The notes under the pieces are model-generated. The model searched no databases. It saw only the letters and a program-made list of their open reading frames with translations, and was not told where the DNA came from. From assembly GCA_009617715.1 (NCBI GenBank), contig VTFK01000350.1:1-64000 (forward strand): a stretch of 64,000 nt of DNA, in the 5' to 3' direction. A program made the translations under genes and the position numbers. Of this stretch, positions 37,578 through 50,252 are shown one piece after another. Source of the DNA: Plectrocnemia conspersa. Its lineage: Eukaryota > Arthropoda > Insecta > Trichoptera > Polycentropodidae. Position 1 is the stretch's first letter; every line of letters starts with the position of its first letter.

Positions 37578-40500
37578 TCAATCAAACGCCTCGATTAAAT
37601 TCATGACCCTGTTGTAAATGAGGGTTTTCGCATCAATTCCCCACATGAAATCCAAGTGATTGAATTCCTTCATTGGCACTTTGAACTTGCCGATTAAATA
37701 GCTGATCTCTTTACTCAGCTGATCCACGTCGGTTGGTGACGACATCCAGTCGTTTTCGCTATAATGAAGTGCGACAGGCGCCGTGACTGATTTCAAATTA
37801 TACTTAGGCGGTGTAAAAGATCCGTATTCTGCCAAATTGCCCAGCAAGTGGTCGTACTTTCTGAATTTTTTAGACATGTGCTCCTGGCCATAATGCACCA
37901 TTTGTCTGCTGGACGAGCCGGCGGGCGTGTGACTCATATATAACGGCAACATAGTCTGAAATATAAGTTTCATTTAATAAATATTTCTGTGGTTATGCTA
38001 TAAAAGTTAATAGCTTGATTTTGATGATAGTTATCTTTACCGATATTACTACGAACTTCTAATATTAGAGTGCTGATTAAAGTGTATTCAAACGAATTTT
38101 GGTCAATAGGAGGGCGCAAAAACCACGTTAAAAGTAATAAAATCGTGATGGCGTCGGAACGATTTTATTGCTTTTGACGTGGATTTTTGACTTCTGAGAA
38201 GGAATAATTGTTTTTTGCGCTCTCTTATTGGGAAAAGTTCAGTTTAGATGAGTTTCATTCGATTATTACGTATTGTAAGTTGTAATACTGTTATAAAATC
38301 TTAATATGAACGCTAGATAACCGAGCTTTTGCACTGCGACAGCACGATTTTATTACTTTTGTTGTGGACTAAACAGGGGCTCCCTTGAATTTGCCCAGAA
38401 TAATGCATGTCATTTAATAAAATACTATGAATCTTAATGAAATGGAAATATTAAAAAAAACGACCACCAACTGGCTAACTTTTGTCCCCTGGAAAAAGAT
38501 GAAATGACGCCCCTGCTGCTCGAAAAAAAAATGTATTATGTATCATATTTTAAAGTACTTACAGTGTTTAATTGATCTGGATTGAATCCACACAGTAAAA
38601 ATAGCACGTTGCTGCAAACCGGAGTCATAATTGAACCTTCGCCGCAAAGTAAGTGAGCAGCCAGTGTCATAAATGCACTGTTCGGTAAAAACTCATTGGC
38701 ACCTATCAACGAAGCTGCTCCCTACGGTTATTATAAAATTTCATTATATTTATATATAAATAATATTTCTTTATTATAAAAGATCATACCGCAATAGTAT
38801 TCGACATTGGCGCCAGCATTCTGACGAGCGGACTTTTCAAATGTCCCATGTAAGCCACAGGAGCCAAAGCGTGCATTGATTTGATTTTTTTATTGTAATC
38901 TTTGCGATTTGTCGTCATAACGAAGAAAGTCGTCGTTCCTTGAGAGTGACCAACGTAGTGCAGTGCGGGCTTGTCGATCTTTTTAAGAACATAGTCAATC
39001 ATTGCTGGTAAGTCGTATTGACCAATTTCGTTCCAGCTGAACTTCCAAAATTTAGACTTGTTTGGATTCAGTGAGACATGTCTGCGTGAGTAAGTGTTTC
39101 CGCGAGCGTTTCCCATCCATACGTCGAAGCCTTGATCGGCCATGACATACCCTGAAACGGAAACGCAATTCAAACATTTTTTATCAAATTAGTAAATATT
39201 ATTTTTTCATAAATGCTCTGAAATAATGCAGTCGTGCTAATGATTTGTGCAGTAAGCATGGTTATATATGTGTAATTTTCTCCGGTTTGGACCGCACAAA
39301 GAGGTTCAGTTCCTGCCAAAAGGTACAACAGGTGGCACACAAGAAGTTGCACACTAAATCAAAAGATTTTTTTTCTGGATATCTGTCACTTTTTAAGCAC
39401 TGAAACTTGTATTGAATGTCATTCTAACTATTGTACATAGAAAATAATATAATTTATATTATACTTTTTTTATTATTTTTATTTTTTCTTATTTTTACAA
39501 AAGTTTAATTAACTTTACTTTTAGAACATATATGACGTTTAGAATCAATATCAGAGATATAAAAAATAATTTTGAGTAGAATGCAAAATAAATTTCACAT
39601 GGTCTTCAAATATTTATCTTTATCATTAATTTTTATGGATATTATGTCATATGTTTTAAATTTAGTGAGATCTCATGAAATAGGATAGATACATAGGTTA
39701 ATTTTAAGTGAAGGCCAAAACTAATAATCTGAATGATTTTAAGTTTAGGTCTACATTTTAATCTTTGTACAAAACTAACTTTATTGGACTCGTTTTGATA
39801 AAAACAGAATGAAAAGCAGTTGAGATAACAACCAGTAACATCATAGAAATTCTATCAAGTGTGACCAGGACCAAATGCTGACTATTTATTAGTTATTTTT
39901 ATATTTGTCAGTTTGATATAATTTTTCATGGACTACCTCTATACCTTAGGAAATGATTTTTTATATGATTTCTGGAACTAATCGTATGGATGCACTCTAT
40001 ATTAATGTTTATATAATTTTCAGACATGAGAAAAAATAATCTTATTAAAGATATTTAATATAAAAATAATAATTTTGAGCATCAATTTCAATTACAAAGA
40101 AAAAGTATCAAGTTATTTGAAATTACGAAAATTTTAATACAAAAAATATAAAATTCTATAACTTACCTAATGCGCTTTCAGGTCCATTTACAATCCAATC
40201 TGCAGATGAACTGAGTAAGCCGTGCATTAAAAAGACTGGTATACGATTTGTGTTATTATTGTGTTTTCCGTATGGAATGCGATGAACCGTGAGTAGATAA
40301 TTGTCTTCTGTTCTAACTTCGTGCGTTTCCACAGGATAGCCATATTTTTTAATTAATCCTGGCTAAAAATCACATATACATTTAATTAAATTATTATAAT
40401 TATTATACTACTAAATAATATTACAAATTAACATACCGCGTCCAACAAAGAGTCTTCGATGATATTACTGCTGAATCTACTAAGAATTTCAGGCGGCAAC

Positions 40501-40580
40501 GATGAGATGTACGCTTCACCATTTGGAGATTTACCTCCATATACAGTGGCAAAAAGAGCCAAAACAATGAGAATTCTCAT
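37578..40580 (-). CDS. Acid lipase 2, tandem copy of lipase 1
   Basis: Same family and architecture as lipase 1. Exons (minus): 40580-40437, 40362-40167, 39151-38790, 38721-38563, 37955-37578; every exon has the same length as in lipase 1 and the product is again 412 aa. Signal peptide MRILIVLALFATVYGG; oxyanion loop LMHGLLSSSADWIVNG; GHSQG nucleophile; ENDWM; FNHLDFMWGID. Differences from lipase 1 are few in most exons. In the last exon the first ~60 residues are identical and the last ~65 differ at about 11 places. Intron 4 carries the same foldback element with a deletion in its left arm, so insertion predates duplication. Confidence 0.93.
38020..38520. mobile_element. Duplicated foldback element in lipase 2 intron 4
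   Basis: Copy of 33460-33990. About 45 bases of the left arm are missing between AGGGCGCAAAAA and CCACGTTAAAAG, so the hairpin is asymmetric here. Confidence 0.65.
39152..40166 (-). other. Intron 2 of lipase 2
   Basis: 1,015 bp against 796 bp in lipase 1. The flanks are alike; the extra bases are AT-rich and unrecognised (about 39440-39830). Confidence 0.55.
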
Positions 40581-42613
40581 TTTTTGTTTTCTTTTTTACT
40601 GCTCAGAATCAACTTAAGACTTATCTCTGAAAATTGATTCTTTATATATATATGTCTAAATGCGAAATTTTATGATAATGGTAGATTATTCGTGCAAAAC
40701 ATGTATCTGTATATCTGTATGATTTTTTCAATTAAATTTTATACCTATGAGTCATCTTCAATTTGGGATTACTTGGATCATGTATAAGAATAGTTTATGT
40801 CAAATGTGCGAATAAAATCAGAATGATACATAACAATAGTTTGCATGATAAATATTGCTATATTTTTATTATATAAATGTACTGTACACGATATCAATGC
40901 TGAGATTATACGTGCTTTAAAATTCATATCATATTTACTAAAATGTACTACCAACTTGGCTTAGATTAATAGATATGAATCGGATCAACTATTTTATTAT
41001 CGAAAAATTATAACTCTTTTGAAGAAAATTGATAATTGTGTTATTTATGATTACATTTATAAGCATTTAATAATTATAATTATTAATACTTACTGGATTT
41101 TAATTTTGAGTATGTGATCTTTTTATTATTATCTTCTTCTAACTTAATCGATTTTTATGACGACAATGATAATCGCGAAAAGAATCTCAAAAAAATACAT
41201 CGCAATATTTCTGCACCGATATAGTTATCAGCTTTATTAATTTTCAATCTCTGATAAAATTTATTGTTATTAACAAGATTAATTAACTTGTTAATCTCAA
41301 GCTTGAGTCAAATGTTATAAAGGAGATGCAAAAATTAAGTTTTTCTTATTGTTTATTAAACTTAAGCATACGTGACACATTGCTTGCAAAAGTAAATATT
41401 AACAGTAAATAGCTGTATATGTGTATATGTATTTATTAAAAAAGTATACTTCTTTACGATTCGATATTAGTACCAACATTCTGATTGGTAGATGTTCATG
41501 TTTTATTAAAAAAAGTAAAATATAATATGCTTTATTGGTCATTAAATATTTATTTTGTCATTATTTTATTTTATAAACATTACGTTATAATGTTGTATGT
41601 ATTAGATTCAATATAAAATCATAAAATATTGTTTTAAAATTATAGTTTTAGGCATGTTTTTACTGGACTTGTCTAATTTTGATAAAACAATCGAGATAAC
41701 AATCAGTGGGGCCATAGGATCAAACTCCATAAAGTAATCATGTGCTCTAATGCTGATCTAAAATTAGTTATTTTTATTGTATTTTCAATATTTAAATAAA
41801 AAAAATTTGAAGTTATGTACAATACATTTTCTGCATATACTATATGATAAATCATAAAAATGTCTTTTATTGAGTCTATATTTCACAAATTTTTGTTAAT
41901 AATATTGCATTGATGTAAATAAAGTAACATTTAATACATTGCATAAATTTGTATATTATTGTTAAATATTTATTTTTTTAATTTAATTATAAATCTTTTT
42001 TAGAAAATGGAAACATTGTTGTATTTTTATTATTATTAATTTATTTTCTATAAACATAAATTTACTTTATTTTATTGTATTATAGAAACCTAGAAATTAA
42101 ACCTTTTATACCCAAATATATTTATACAACTTTATAACTATTTACATATTTACATTAATATTCAAGTAAAAAAATTGTGGACATTATTTTTTAAAATATC
42201 AATAATTCTAAAATTAATTAGCATAAAAATAAATCATTAAATATTAGTTTATATTATTTATTTAATAAAAATATTTACAGATGTATAAAGCATATGCATC
42301 TTATCTGATATTACATATGGGATAATTACACAGGATGTTTTTAAACGTCAAGCTAATTATCAGATCAGCTTAATTTTGATTGATTTAAGATTTAAACAGT
42401 ATGTTTTTCAAAGATTTAATCGGTAAATCTGTCATTTTAAGCGGTGATTTTTATCACCAAATAAAAATATAATTAAACCCATTTAACCCCAAACAAATTA
42501 CGCCTTGAGAAATTGAATGACATAGCAAGTTAATAATGAATAACATTTTTATTTCATACTTAAATTAAATAACATAAAGTTGATACAACTTAATACTTAT
42601 TGTACAGTTAGAT
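40581..42613. other. Intergenic region, lipase 2 to lipase 3
   Basis: 40581-41142 repeats the lipase 1 upstream DNA (35821-36374); the duplicated unit ends near 41142. Beyond this, very AT-rich DNA with no recognisable feature. Confidence 0.6.
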
Positions 42614-42641
42614 CTATTTTTGATCATATTGTTTTAGTATT

Positions 42642-44081
42642 TTAATGACAAGATCGTATACTAGAGTTTTTGCGTCGATAGCCCAGACGAAATCTAAATG
42701 TCCGAATTCTTTTTTTGAGGCACTTCAAAAAAAGACCAATGGAATTCTTTAATTCTCTATGTAGTTTCTTGACATCTTTCGGATCTACGGTCATGTCATT
42801 ATTCCCATAATGAAGAGCTACAGGTGCCGAAATGTCTCCCAGTTTATAAATCGGTGGGTTGAAAGATCCGTACACTCCTAGATTACCGAAAGAGCCGTAG
42901 TCGTAAAATTGGAATTTGGTCGTTAGAATTAGTTGAGCATAATGAACTAACTGCCTGCTGGATGCACCAGATGGAGCGTGGCTCAAATATAGAGGGATCA
43001 TAGTCTGTTAAAAATAATATTATAACATTATATTTTCTATATTAAAATTAATTATAAAAAAATATTCACCCTATTGACTTGTTCTACATTTCCATTGCCA
43101 AATAGTAGATAAATACAGAAATCTTGCAGTTTTGCATCTTCGTTGCAGTATTTATGCGCTAAGTCAGTTAAAAATTTAGTTCTTGGTAGAAATTCGTTAA
43201 ATCCTATCAAAGTGAAGATTACTTGACCGGCGCTAGCGTATGGCGAGAAGAATCTCTTTAATGGACTTTTAGAGTTAGTCATGAATGTAGCCGGAGCTAG
43301 GGCTTGCATTGATAAAATCTTTTTGTTGTACTCTGGTCTTGTAGAAGCCATTACAAAGAAAGCTGTCGTCCCTTGAGAATGGCCAATATAGTGAATCTTT
43401 TTCTTTCCCGTCTTTTCTAAAACATGGTCAATCATAGCTGGCACATCGTAAATACCAACTTGATGCCAACTGAACAACCAGTATTTCCTGGATTTATCAG
43501 GATTCAATGTGGTATGTTTTCTGGAGTAGTAATTGCCTCGTGCATTTCCCATCCAAATATCATAACCTAGATCTGCCAGTATATAGCCTGAAATTTGTAT
43601 AAATAAAAATAAGTTTCACTTTTCAATAAAAATACAATGTAATAAATAGTTTAAGATTGAAATACCTAATCCTTTTCCAGGTCCATTAATTATAAAATCA
43701 GAAGAAGAACCCATGACACCGTGCATCAAGAAAACCACAGGACGATCTTCATTTTTTAACACATTATTTTTTGAATAAAACCGATGCATCGTTACAATGT
43801 ATTCGTCTGAAGTCTCTACCTCGTGGTTTTCAGCCAAATAGCCATATTTGTTAAGCAATCCCATCTAAAAATAAATATATTATATAATATATACATACGC
43901 AATATACATTATTTATTTACAAAATGGTAATTACCACATCCAGTTTCGAATCTTCCAGAATATCTTCTGGAATATCACTTAATTCATCATAGGAAAGCTT
44001 GGATAGATATTGGCGTGCATTTGGAGATTCTCCACCTCTCGCCAGAGAGAATAGAAGAGCAAACGCGAAGAACTTCAACAT
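42642..44081 (-). CDS. Acid lipase 3, frame broken near the C-terminus
   Basis: Exons (minus): 44081-43935, 43864-43666, 43587-43070, 43004-42642. Signal peptide MLKFFAFALLFSLARGG; oxyanion loop LMHGVMGSSSDFIING; nucleophile in HYIGHSQGTTAFF; acid in YGNNDMTVDP. The third exon equals exons 3 and 4 of the other lipases fused, so one intron is absent. As read, the frame ends at 42642 with a non-family Arg-rich tail and no catalytic His. In a different frame the family ending EFGHLDFVWAID and AKTLVYDLVIKI is intact, ending at 42614. The shift is explained by two 7-base homopolymers, at 42710-42716 and 42727-42733. Either an assembly error or a recent pseudogene. An upstream in-frame Met at 44129 is less likely to be the start. 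Confidence 0.85.
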
Positions 44082-45419
44082 TTTGCTGGTGAATCGTGAA
44101 TCTAAGCTTATCGCGAAGTTATTGAACATTTATATATTACAATTCTAAGATAATCAATTGCCTAGATATAGAAAATATAGTGCGTGTTTTCCAAAGATTT
44201 GTTTAAACATAAACGTTTAGAATGATTAAAACCCACTTTTTAAAATAAACTATGATTTCTTTGTAAAATGTATTATTTGTTTTTATGGTGACTTTAACAT
44301 AATTTGCTAATATTTACTGATGAAAACTATGTTGAACATGTAATTATAGTTATTTTTTTACATTAAGAACTTTGAAAATTAAACATACTTTTGTAGATTG
44401 TTTCTATGCTTTAAATATAACGTCTCGAATCAATATCAAGTAGTTTTGCATTTCATCAGTCACAATATATAATTATAAGTAATTTTTTTTAATTTTTATA
44501 TGCAATAACTCTAACATTTAATGATGCAGAAGGACATTTTTATATTTTTATAATTATACAGCAAGTCTCAAGGTCGTTCCTCACTGTTATGCAGTATAAA
44601 TGGTGAGTCTCTCTGGCTCCTCGTAGTCAGCTAAGTCGAATGTGTAAGTCAGAGTTGTGCTTATTGGTGGCGAGTCTTGATGTCTCCGAGTGAGTCAGTG
44701 AGTTGTGGTGATCTTCCAGCTAATTTATATCAACGGGTCCAACCGCCGTACTCCGCCTCTGTACTGTCCCTCCAATGAAAGTGTATAACTTACAGGTGGA
44801 ATTTGTAGGCGATCATCCTATAAGGATGATCTACAAATATTGTCACGGGTTCTTTATACTGCTTCCATAAATGTTATCATGGGTTTTTTTATGAATTTTT
44901 GACTAAATAACAAGTTGCCACATTGTCACAATTCTGCCGATCCCGTTTAAAAAAGTATTGGATATATGTAATAGTTTTGGCAATAATAGTATTTGAAAGT
45001 TTGCATAGCTATTATGCTTAGTCGCTCTCTTGGGTGTTCCAAAATGGCGATTTCACTTGTGTTTTGTTTGACAATGCATCTTTGTTAGAGTTTAATAATA
45101 TTGAAAACCCCCCCCATACTTAAAAACTATTTGAAATGCTTCTGAAAATCTATTAATCTTGTGCTATATTACTCTTTTCCGAGCCATATAATGTGATATG
45201 TATAAGCTAAAATGTACAACATATAAGAATATACATTTAGTACTTGCCAAATGAAAAATGCATGTCATTTAATGAAACACTATGAAACTTAATAAAATCG
45301 AAATATTAAAAAAACGACCACTGACTGGCCAACTTTTGCCCCCCCCCCCACCTCGAAAAAGCTGAAATGATGACACTGATTCAAAACCAGAAATTCTCGG
45401 GTTATCCCTCAAAAAATCT

Positions 45420-46640
45420 AGCCTGAAAATATTTTTTTTAAATATATCATTTCAGTGAAATCATATCGAAATACATTTTCATGGATATATATTTTTACCA
45501 GTGAAAATATAATTTATTTGGCAGGTGCTAGTAAAATGATATGATTTAACATACTTATAATTAATTATTTACATGCAATGTATGAATGTTACAGTGAATG
45601 TATTTTTCACCAAAGTTATATTTTAACTTAATATAACTATTGAAGTCCAAATAGCTAAGCACACACGAACAGATATGCCCGAGGGACACCAGGAAAAATC
45701 TGTCCGAGCTTCGCCACACACGCAAACTGTCTGAACTTGGACACCAGTCTTATTACTTATTAAAAAATAAAATGTACTTGCTATAACATGTGGTGGATTT
45801 ATATATTTGGAAGAAATTTCTTAAGAATGGACAAACAAAAGCGCACACACCTTCAAACATGGTCCTCGGTTCTGCCTGTCTGTGCCCAATCCGTTCGTTT
45901 TGTGCACGGATAGCGGATAGATGACAGACAGACAAATCTGTCTTTTCTCCCAAACATGATCGAATTTATCCGCCAGGCAGCCACAACGGGCAGATCCGTC
46001 GGATGTGCCCGCGCGTATAAGGTCAGTTAATATGATTTCACTAATAGATATATTTCTACTATCGAAAATATAATTTAACTGATAGGCGCTAGTGAAATTA
46101 TATATTGCTTTAAAATGTCTATAAAACCCAATTTGACAGTTGCGATACGTCCATTTGCTGTTCAAATCCAAACCTAACCTAATGAAAGTTCTATAACTAA
46201 TTATAGTTATAGAACTTTCATTAGTCTAAAATATTTTTCTCAAGGGAAAATAAGCAGTAGAAGAAATACAGATAGACGTCGCATCTTGTATATTGCTCCA
46301 TAATTCGTTTGCACTTGGATATTACATTGTTTTAAAAATATGATAGCTATCCTTACCGATATTACTACGAACTTAAGATATAAGAGTGCTTGTCAAAGTG
46401 TATTCAAACCAAATTTTGATCAATAGGAAGGCTGCAACTCAATGAGACGGCGACGGTACGGTTTTATTGCTTTCGACATAGATTTTTGACTTCTGAGAAG
46501 AGACAATTGTTTTTTTGCGCTCTCCTATTGGTCAAAATTCGGCTTAGATATGCTTCATTAAATTCTCACGTAATTTAAGTTGTAATATTGTTATAAAAAT
46601 CTTAATATGAACGCTGGATAACCGAGTGCAACTAAATATT
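45420..46640 (-). mobile_element. Non-autonomous element copy A, with nested MITE
   Basis: Segments recur reversed at 59930-61200: GATAGCTATCCTTACC, the AACTTTCATTAG/CTAATGAAAGTT palindrome near 46180-46230, GTCCATTTGCTGTTC-like, AGGCGCTAGTGAAATTATAT, and the foldback part TTGACTTCTGAGAAG...GCGCTCTCCTATTGG. No coding frame. Confidence 0.55.
45652..46015. mobile_element. MITE nested in copy A
   Basis: Left end AAGCACACACGAACAGATAT followed by GCCCGAGGGACACC. The right half carries related GGGCAGATCCGTCGGATGTG. The left portion matches the reverse complement of 54800-55025, showing a dispersed family. Confidence 0.5.
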
Positions 46641-47349
46641 AAAATATAAATTAAGTTTTATACATAAACGTAATAATTATAATAATAAATATTTTATGAC
46701 CAATAATGTAAAATAAGTATTTAATTTTGAATCTTAGCTCAGATTTAAAACGTTATAAGTCAATATATTTTTATTCAATCATGAGCTTTATTATTTTTAA
46801 TTTGTACTAATTTTTATTGTGTTTATATGCAATATCAACTAAATAACTAAGCTGTCGTAAATTTAGATTGATTTTATTTCCAAATTATGGTTGTGGTTGT
46901 TTTAGTTTAAATAATATTTATTAAATTAAGGTTATATGAGTTACATATTGAGAATAAGTTATTAAATAGAGTACAGATTTATTAGAAGTTGTATTGCGTT
47001 AAATTTATAAATACCTTTGTTATCTTGAAAAGTGGATTTATATGAGATTGATATCTAACAAAATTAACAAAAAAAATCTTCTATCTACAAACCCACTTCA
47101 CTTGAGGTAAAAATATATTATTTTTTTTTAAATAAAATCCCAAATAGATTTATCATACAAATCACGCCAGATGATATAGATTAATTTTTCATTGTTAGAA
47201 ATTATAGATTGATCAGTTATTTTACATATAATAAAATCTCGGTCTATTATTGTTAAAAAGATGATCTTTTAAGTAATCAATAATTCGGGAAACACATTTA
47301 GATTATATAATAATTTAATAGTATAAAAACATTTAATAAATAAATACAA

Positions 47350-49350
47350 TTATTCAAACTTTCTCATAAGACTTATCACGGTATCATAAAGTAAACTTTT
47401 AACGTCAATAGCCCATAAGAAATCCAAGTGATTGAATTTTTTATGAGGTACCCTAAACAAGCCGATCGGATTTGGTAATTGGTAGTTCACTTTAAAAACA
47501 TCTATAGGCTCCAATAACAAATCATTTTCGCCATAATGAAGCGCCACTGGAGCTTTCACACGTTTCAAATTATATTTTGGTGGTGCTATTGAATTATATT
47601 TTATCATGTTTCCAATAAATCCATAGTCGTAGTTTCGGAAAATGCCTGAATTATAAATTTGAGCATAATGTATGATTTGCCGACTCGACGCTCCGGCTGG
47701 AGTATGACTCATATATATTGGTAACATGGTCTGAAATTGTGTATGTTTATATGTTGATAAATATAACAAATTAGAGTAATAATATTCGATATTTAACACT
47801 TACGAGATTTAATTGATCTGGATTATGTCCGGCAATGTTATATAATATAGCTGTACAAATTGGTTGATATTTTGATGCTTCATTACAATAATTATTTGCT
47901 AAATATATTGTTATATTAGTATGTGGAAGCACTTCATTCTTTCCAATTATAGTCAGAAGAATCTGGAAAAATAAATAAATTTGTGAGAAATATACTCTTT
48001 ACATAAAATATATTTTATATAAAATCAATGGCTTTGTATTTCACGCTCATTAAAAGTTCCTTTTTATAATCCTTCATACGTCACACTTCAAGGCTTAATC
48101 GTCATATATTTATTATTAATTACATTTCATTATTAATAACTCAATGTACCTGTAAAGCATCCTCAAAAGAATTCAGAAGTTTGAACAGTGGACTCCGTGA
48201 ATGTGTAAAATAAGCAGCTGGAGCTAAAGCTTGCATCGATAGTATTTTTGAATTATATTCCGGTTTTTCAGATCCCATCACAAAGAAAGACGTCGTTCCT
48301 TGAGAATGACCAATATAATGTAGCTTTTTATGTTCAGTATGCTTCAATACATAATCAATGGAAGCCGGTAAGTCATAAATGCCAATTTCGTGCCAAGAGA
48401 ACCTCCAGAATTTTCTGCTTTTCGTACTCAACGATACGTGCTTTTTAGAATAAAAATTTCCACGTGCATTCCCGAGCCAAACATCATAACCTTCATCAGC
48501 TAAAATGTAAGCTAAAAAAATATGTGGGTTAATTAATTTATAAATATAATATAAAGCAAATAATATATAAAATAACATATACCTAGTCCACTTCCAGGTC
48601 CGTTTACAACCCAATCTGCAGAAGAACATAATAATCCATGCATCACAAATACAGGAATGCGTTTATCAGCTTTATTTTCAGTCTTTCCACTTGTAATACG
48701 ATGCATGGTTAGTATATAACCATCTTCAGTTTGAACTTCATGTATTTCTGAAGGATAGCCATATTTAGTCGCCAAGCCAATCATTGTATAATACAAGAAA
48801 ATATTATTAACATAACTATATTGGCCCTATTATTCTCATATTACATGGAGAATTATATTTTTAAAATATATACTATTTAAAAATGCAAAAATTGGATTAT
48901 GTACTTTATATTTACTTTTATAAATATTTTCAGCTTTAAATTTAGGTAAAATATGTTCTATTCACATATATGCAATGAAATGATCTTATCTTTATTTTAT
49001 CTCTACATTATTATAAGTACTATAAGTTATAAATATTCATCGATTATATCATTAATACAAATATTTCAGTCAAGTGTTAGATAATGTTAAACTAAGATAT
49101 TTAAAAATTAAGATGCATTTACAATATTAATGCCATGATGTAAAAATTATATTTATATATGGTAATTAATTAATAATTTTACCGTGTCCAAAAGAGCGTC
49201 TTCTGTTATATTATCACTAGAGAAGGGAAATTGTTGAGATAATAATGATAATAAACTTTCATTCTCACTAATCTCATCAAACTTTGCAAATCCTAACGTA
49301 AGAGTAAAAATACTCGAGATACACAAAAATAATAACTTATTACACTTCAT
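47350..49350 (-). CDS. Acid lipase 4
   Basis: Divergent member of the tandem array. Exons (minus): 49350-49183, 48784-48583 (or 48826-48583), 48511-48150, 47962-47804, 47730-47350; 423 aa, or 437 with the longer exon 2. Signal peptide MKCNKLLFLCISSIFTLTLG; KYGYPSEIHEVQTEDGYIL; oxyanion loop VMHGLLCSSADWVVNG; GHSQGTTSFF; acid in GENDLLLEP; HLDFLWAID. Exon lengths 3 and 4 match lipases 1 and 2, so the intron lost in lipase 3 is kept here. The conserved exon-2 boundary lacks an AG. The nearest usable acceptor is 42 bases upstream at 48827, which keeps the frame and adds 14 residues (GQYSYVNNIFLYYT). Sequence is only moderately similar to lipases 1-3. Confidence 0.88.
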
Positions 49351-50252
49351 GTTTACTTTTAATGGCAAAAATTTTGTGTTATTCAAAGAGTATATCTATC
49401 TTTATATACCTATAAAACTGCGTATCAAATTTTAGATTGAAACATAATCGCCAGTGCTTCTCTAACGTTAATAAAATAAAAAATATCTTATGATATGTAA
49501 TAAATTATGCAAAATAAAAGATAATTTATATGGTACAATGTAAAGATATATTTGGACTAGTATGATACTTTATATTATAATGGAACATACAAGGTAACTC
49601 AGTTTAAATGGTATAAATCACATAAAATAAAATTCACAACTATTTAAATATACTATATAAACATCAACAAATTTTTAAATACAACAACCACAATAGTAAA
49701 GACTTTTATAATGTTAAATTGTTGTATTGTAAATATAATTTTTTTAATGTTGCAACGAACATTTGACAACACCTATCAAATCTATCCACACAAACTATTT
49801 TATCATTAATAAATTATCAAAGGAACGCAGGTGCTAATAAAAATTAAGAGATTTTAATCTTAAAAATATAATACTGATGAGCATGAATTAGCAACGTGCA
49901 ATCTTTGATCTTCAATATAATTTTCAATAAATAATTTGATTACAATGAAGATTCGTATTTTATATAAGTATAAACTTTATTTTCGTGGTCCCCCAAAAAG
50001 CATGTAGTTTTCAAGTTTGTCGAAAAAACTGTAAAATTTCCACCACTCTATAAAAATAGTGTTACAATAATTTATTAAATATCACAATTTCACTTATATT
50101 CTAATATAAGTTATTTTTGGTAAATAAAATATATTGGCAAAATAAATAATATAACTATTAATAAATTTTGTAGATTTAAAAAATAGATATTAAAAATTAA
50201 GCTTTAAGTACAACAAAATACAAAGTGGCAATATATTGAATAATAAAGCATT
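49351..50252. other. Intergenic region, lipase 4 promoter and NHE8 3' side
   Basis: Very AT-rich. The NHE8 3' UTR and the lipase 4 promoter lie here. No other feature seen. Confidence 0.5.

Larger units (their letters stand above)
44082..47349. other. Intergenic region, lipase 3 to lipase 4, repeat-rich
   Basis: Includes GC-richer unclassified DNA at 44560-44860 with a small hairpin at 44800-44840, copies of the foldback element family (45240-45370 and 45420-46640), and a nested MITE (45652-46015). Frames at 45753-46171 arise from the repeats. Confidence 0.55.

Noticed and set aside
34629..39352. Conserved 60-codon frame in intron 2 of both lipase 1 and lipase 2 (34629-34811, 39170-39352)
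   Set aside because: Conservation is explained by the recent duplication; adjoining intron DNA is equally alike.
45753..46171. Overlapping minus-strand frames between lipases 3 and 4
   Set aside because: They lie within repeat copy A and its nested MITE and resemble no protein.
48770..48790. AT-AC type intron end for lipase 4 (TATTATAC before ATG)
   Set aside because: The donor is GTAAAA, not ATATCCTT, and no U12 branch sequence was seen; an upstream AG acceptor is simpler.
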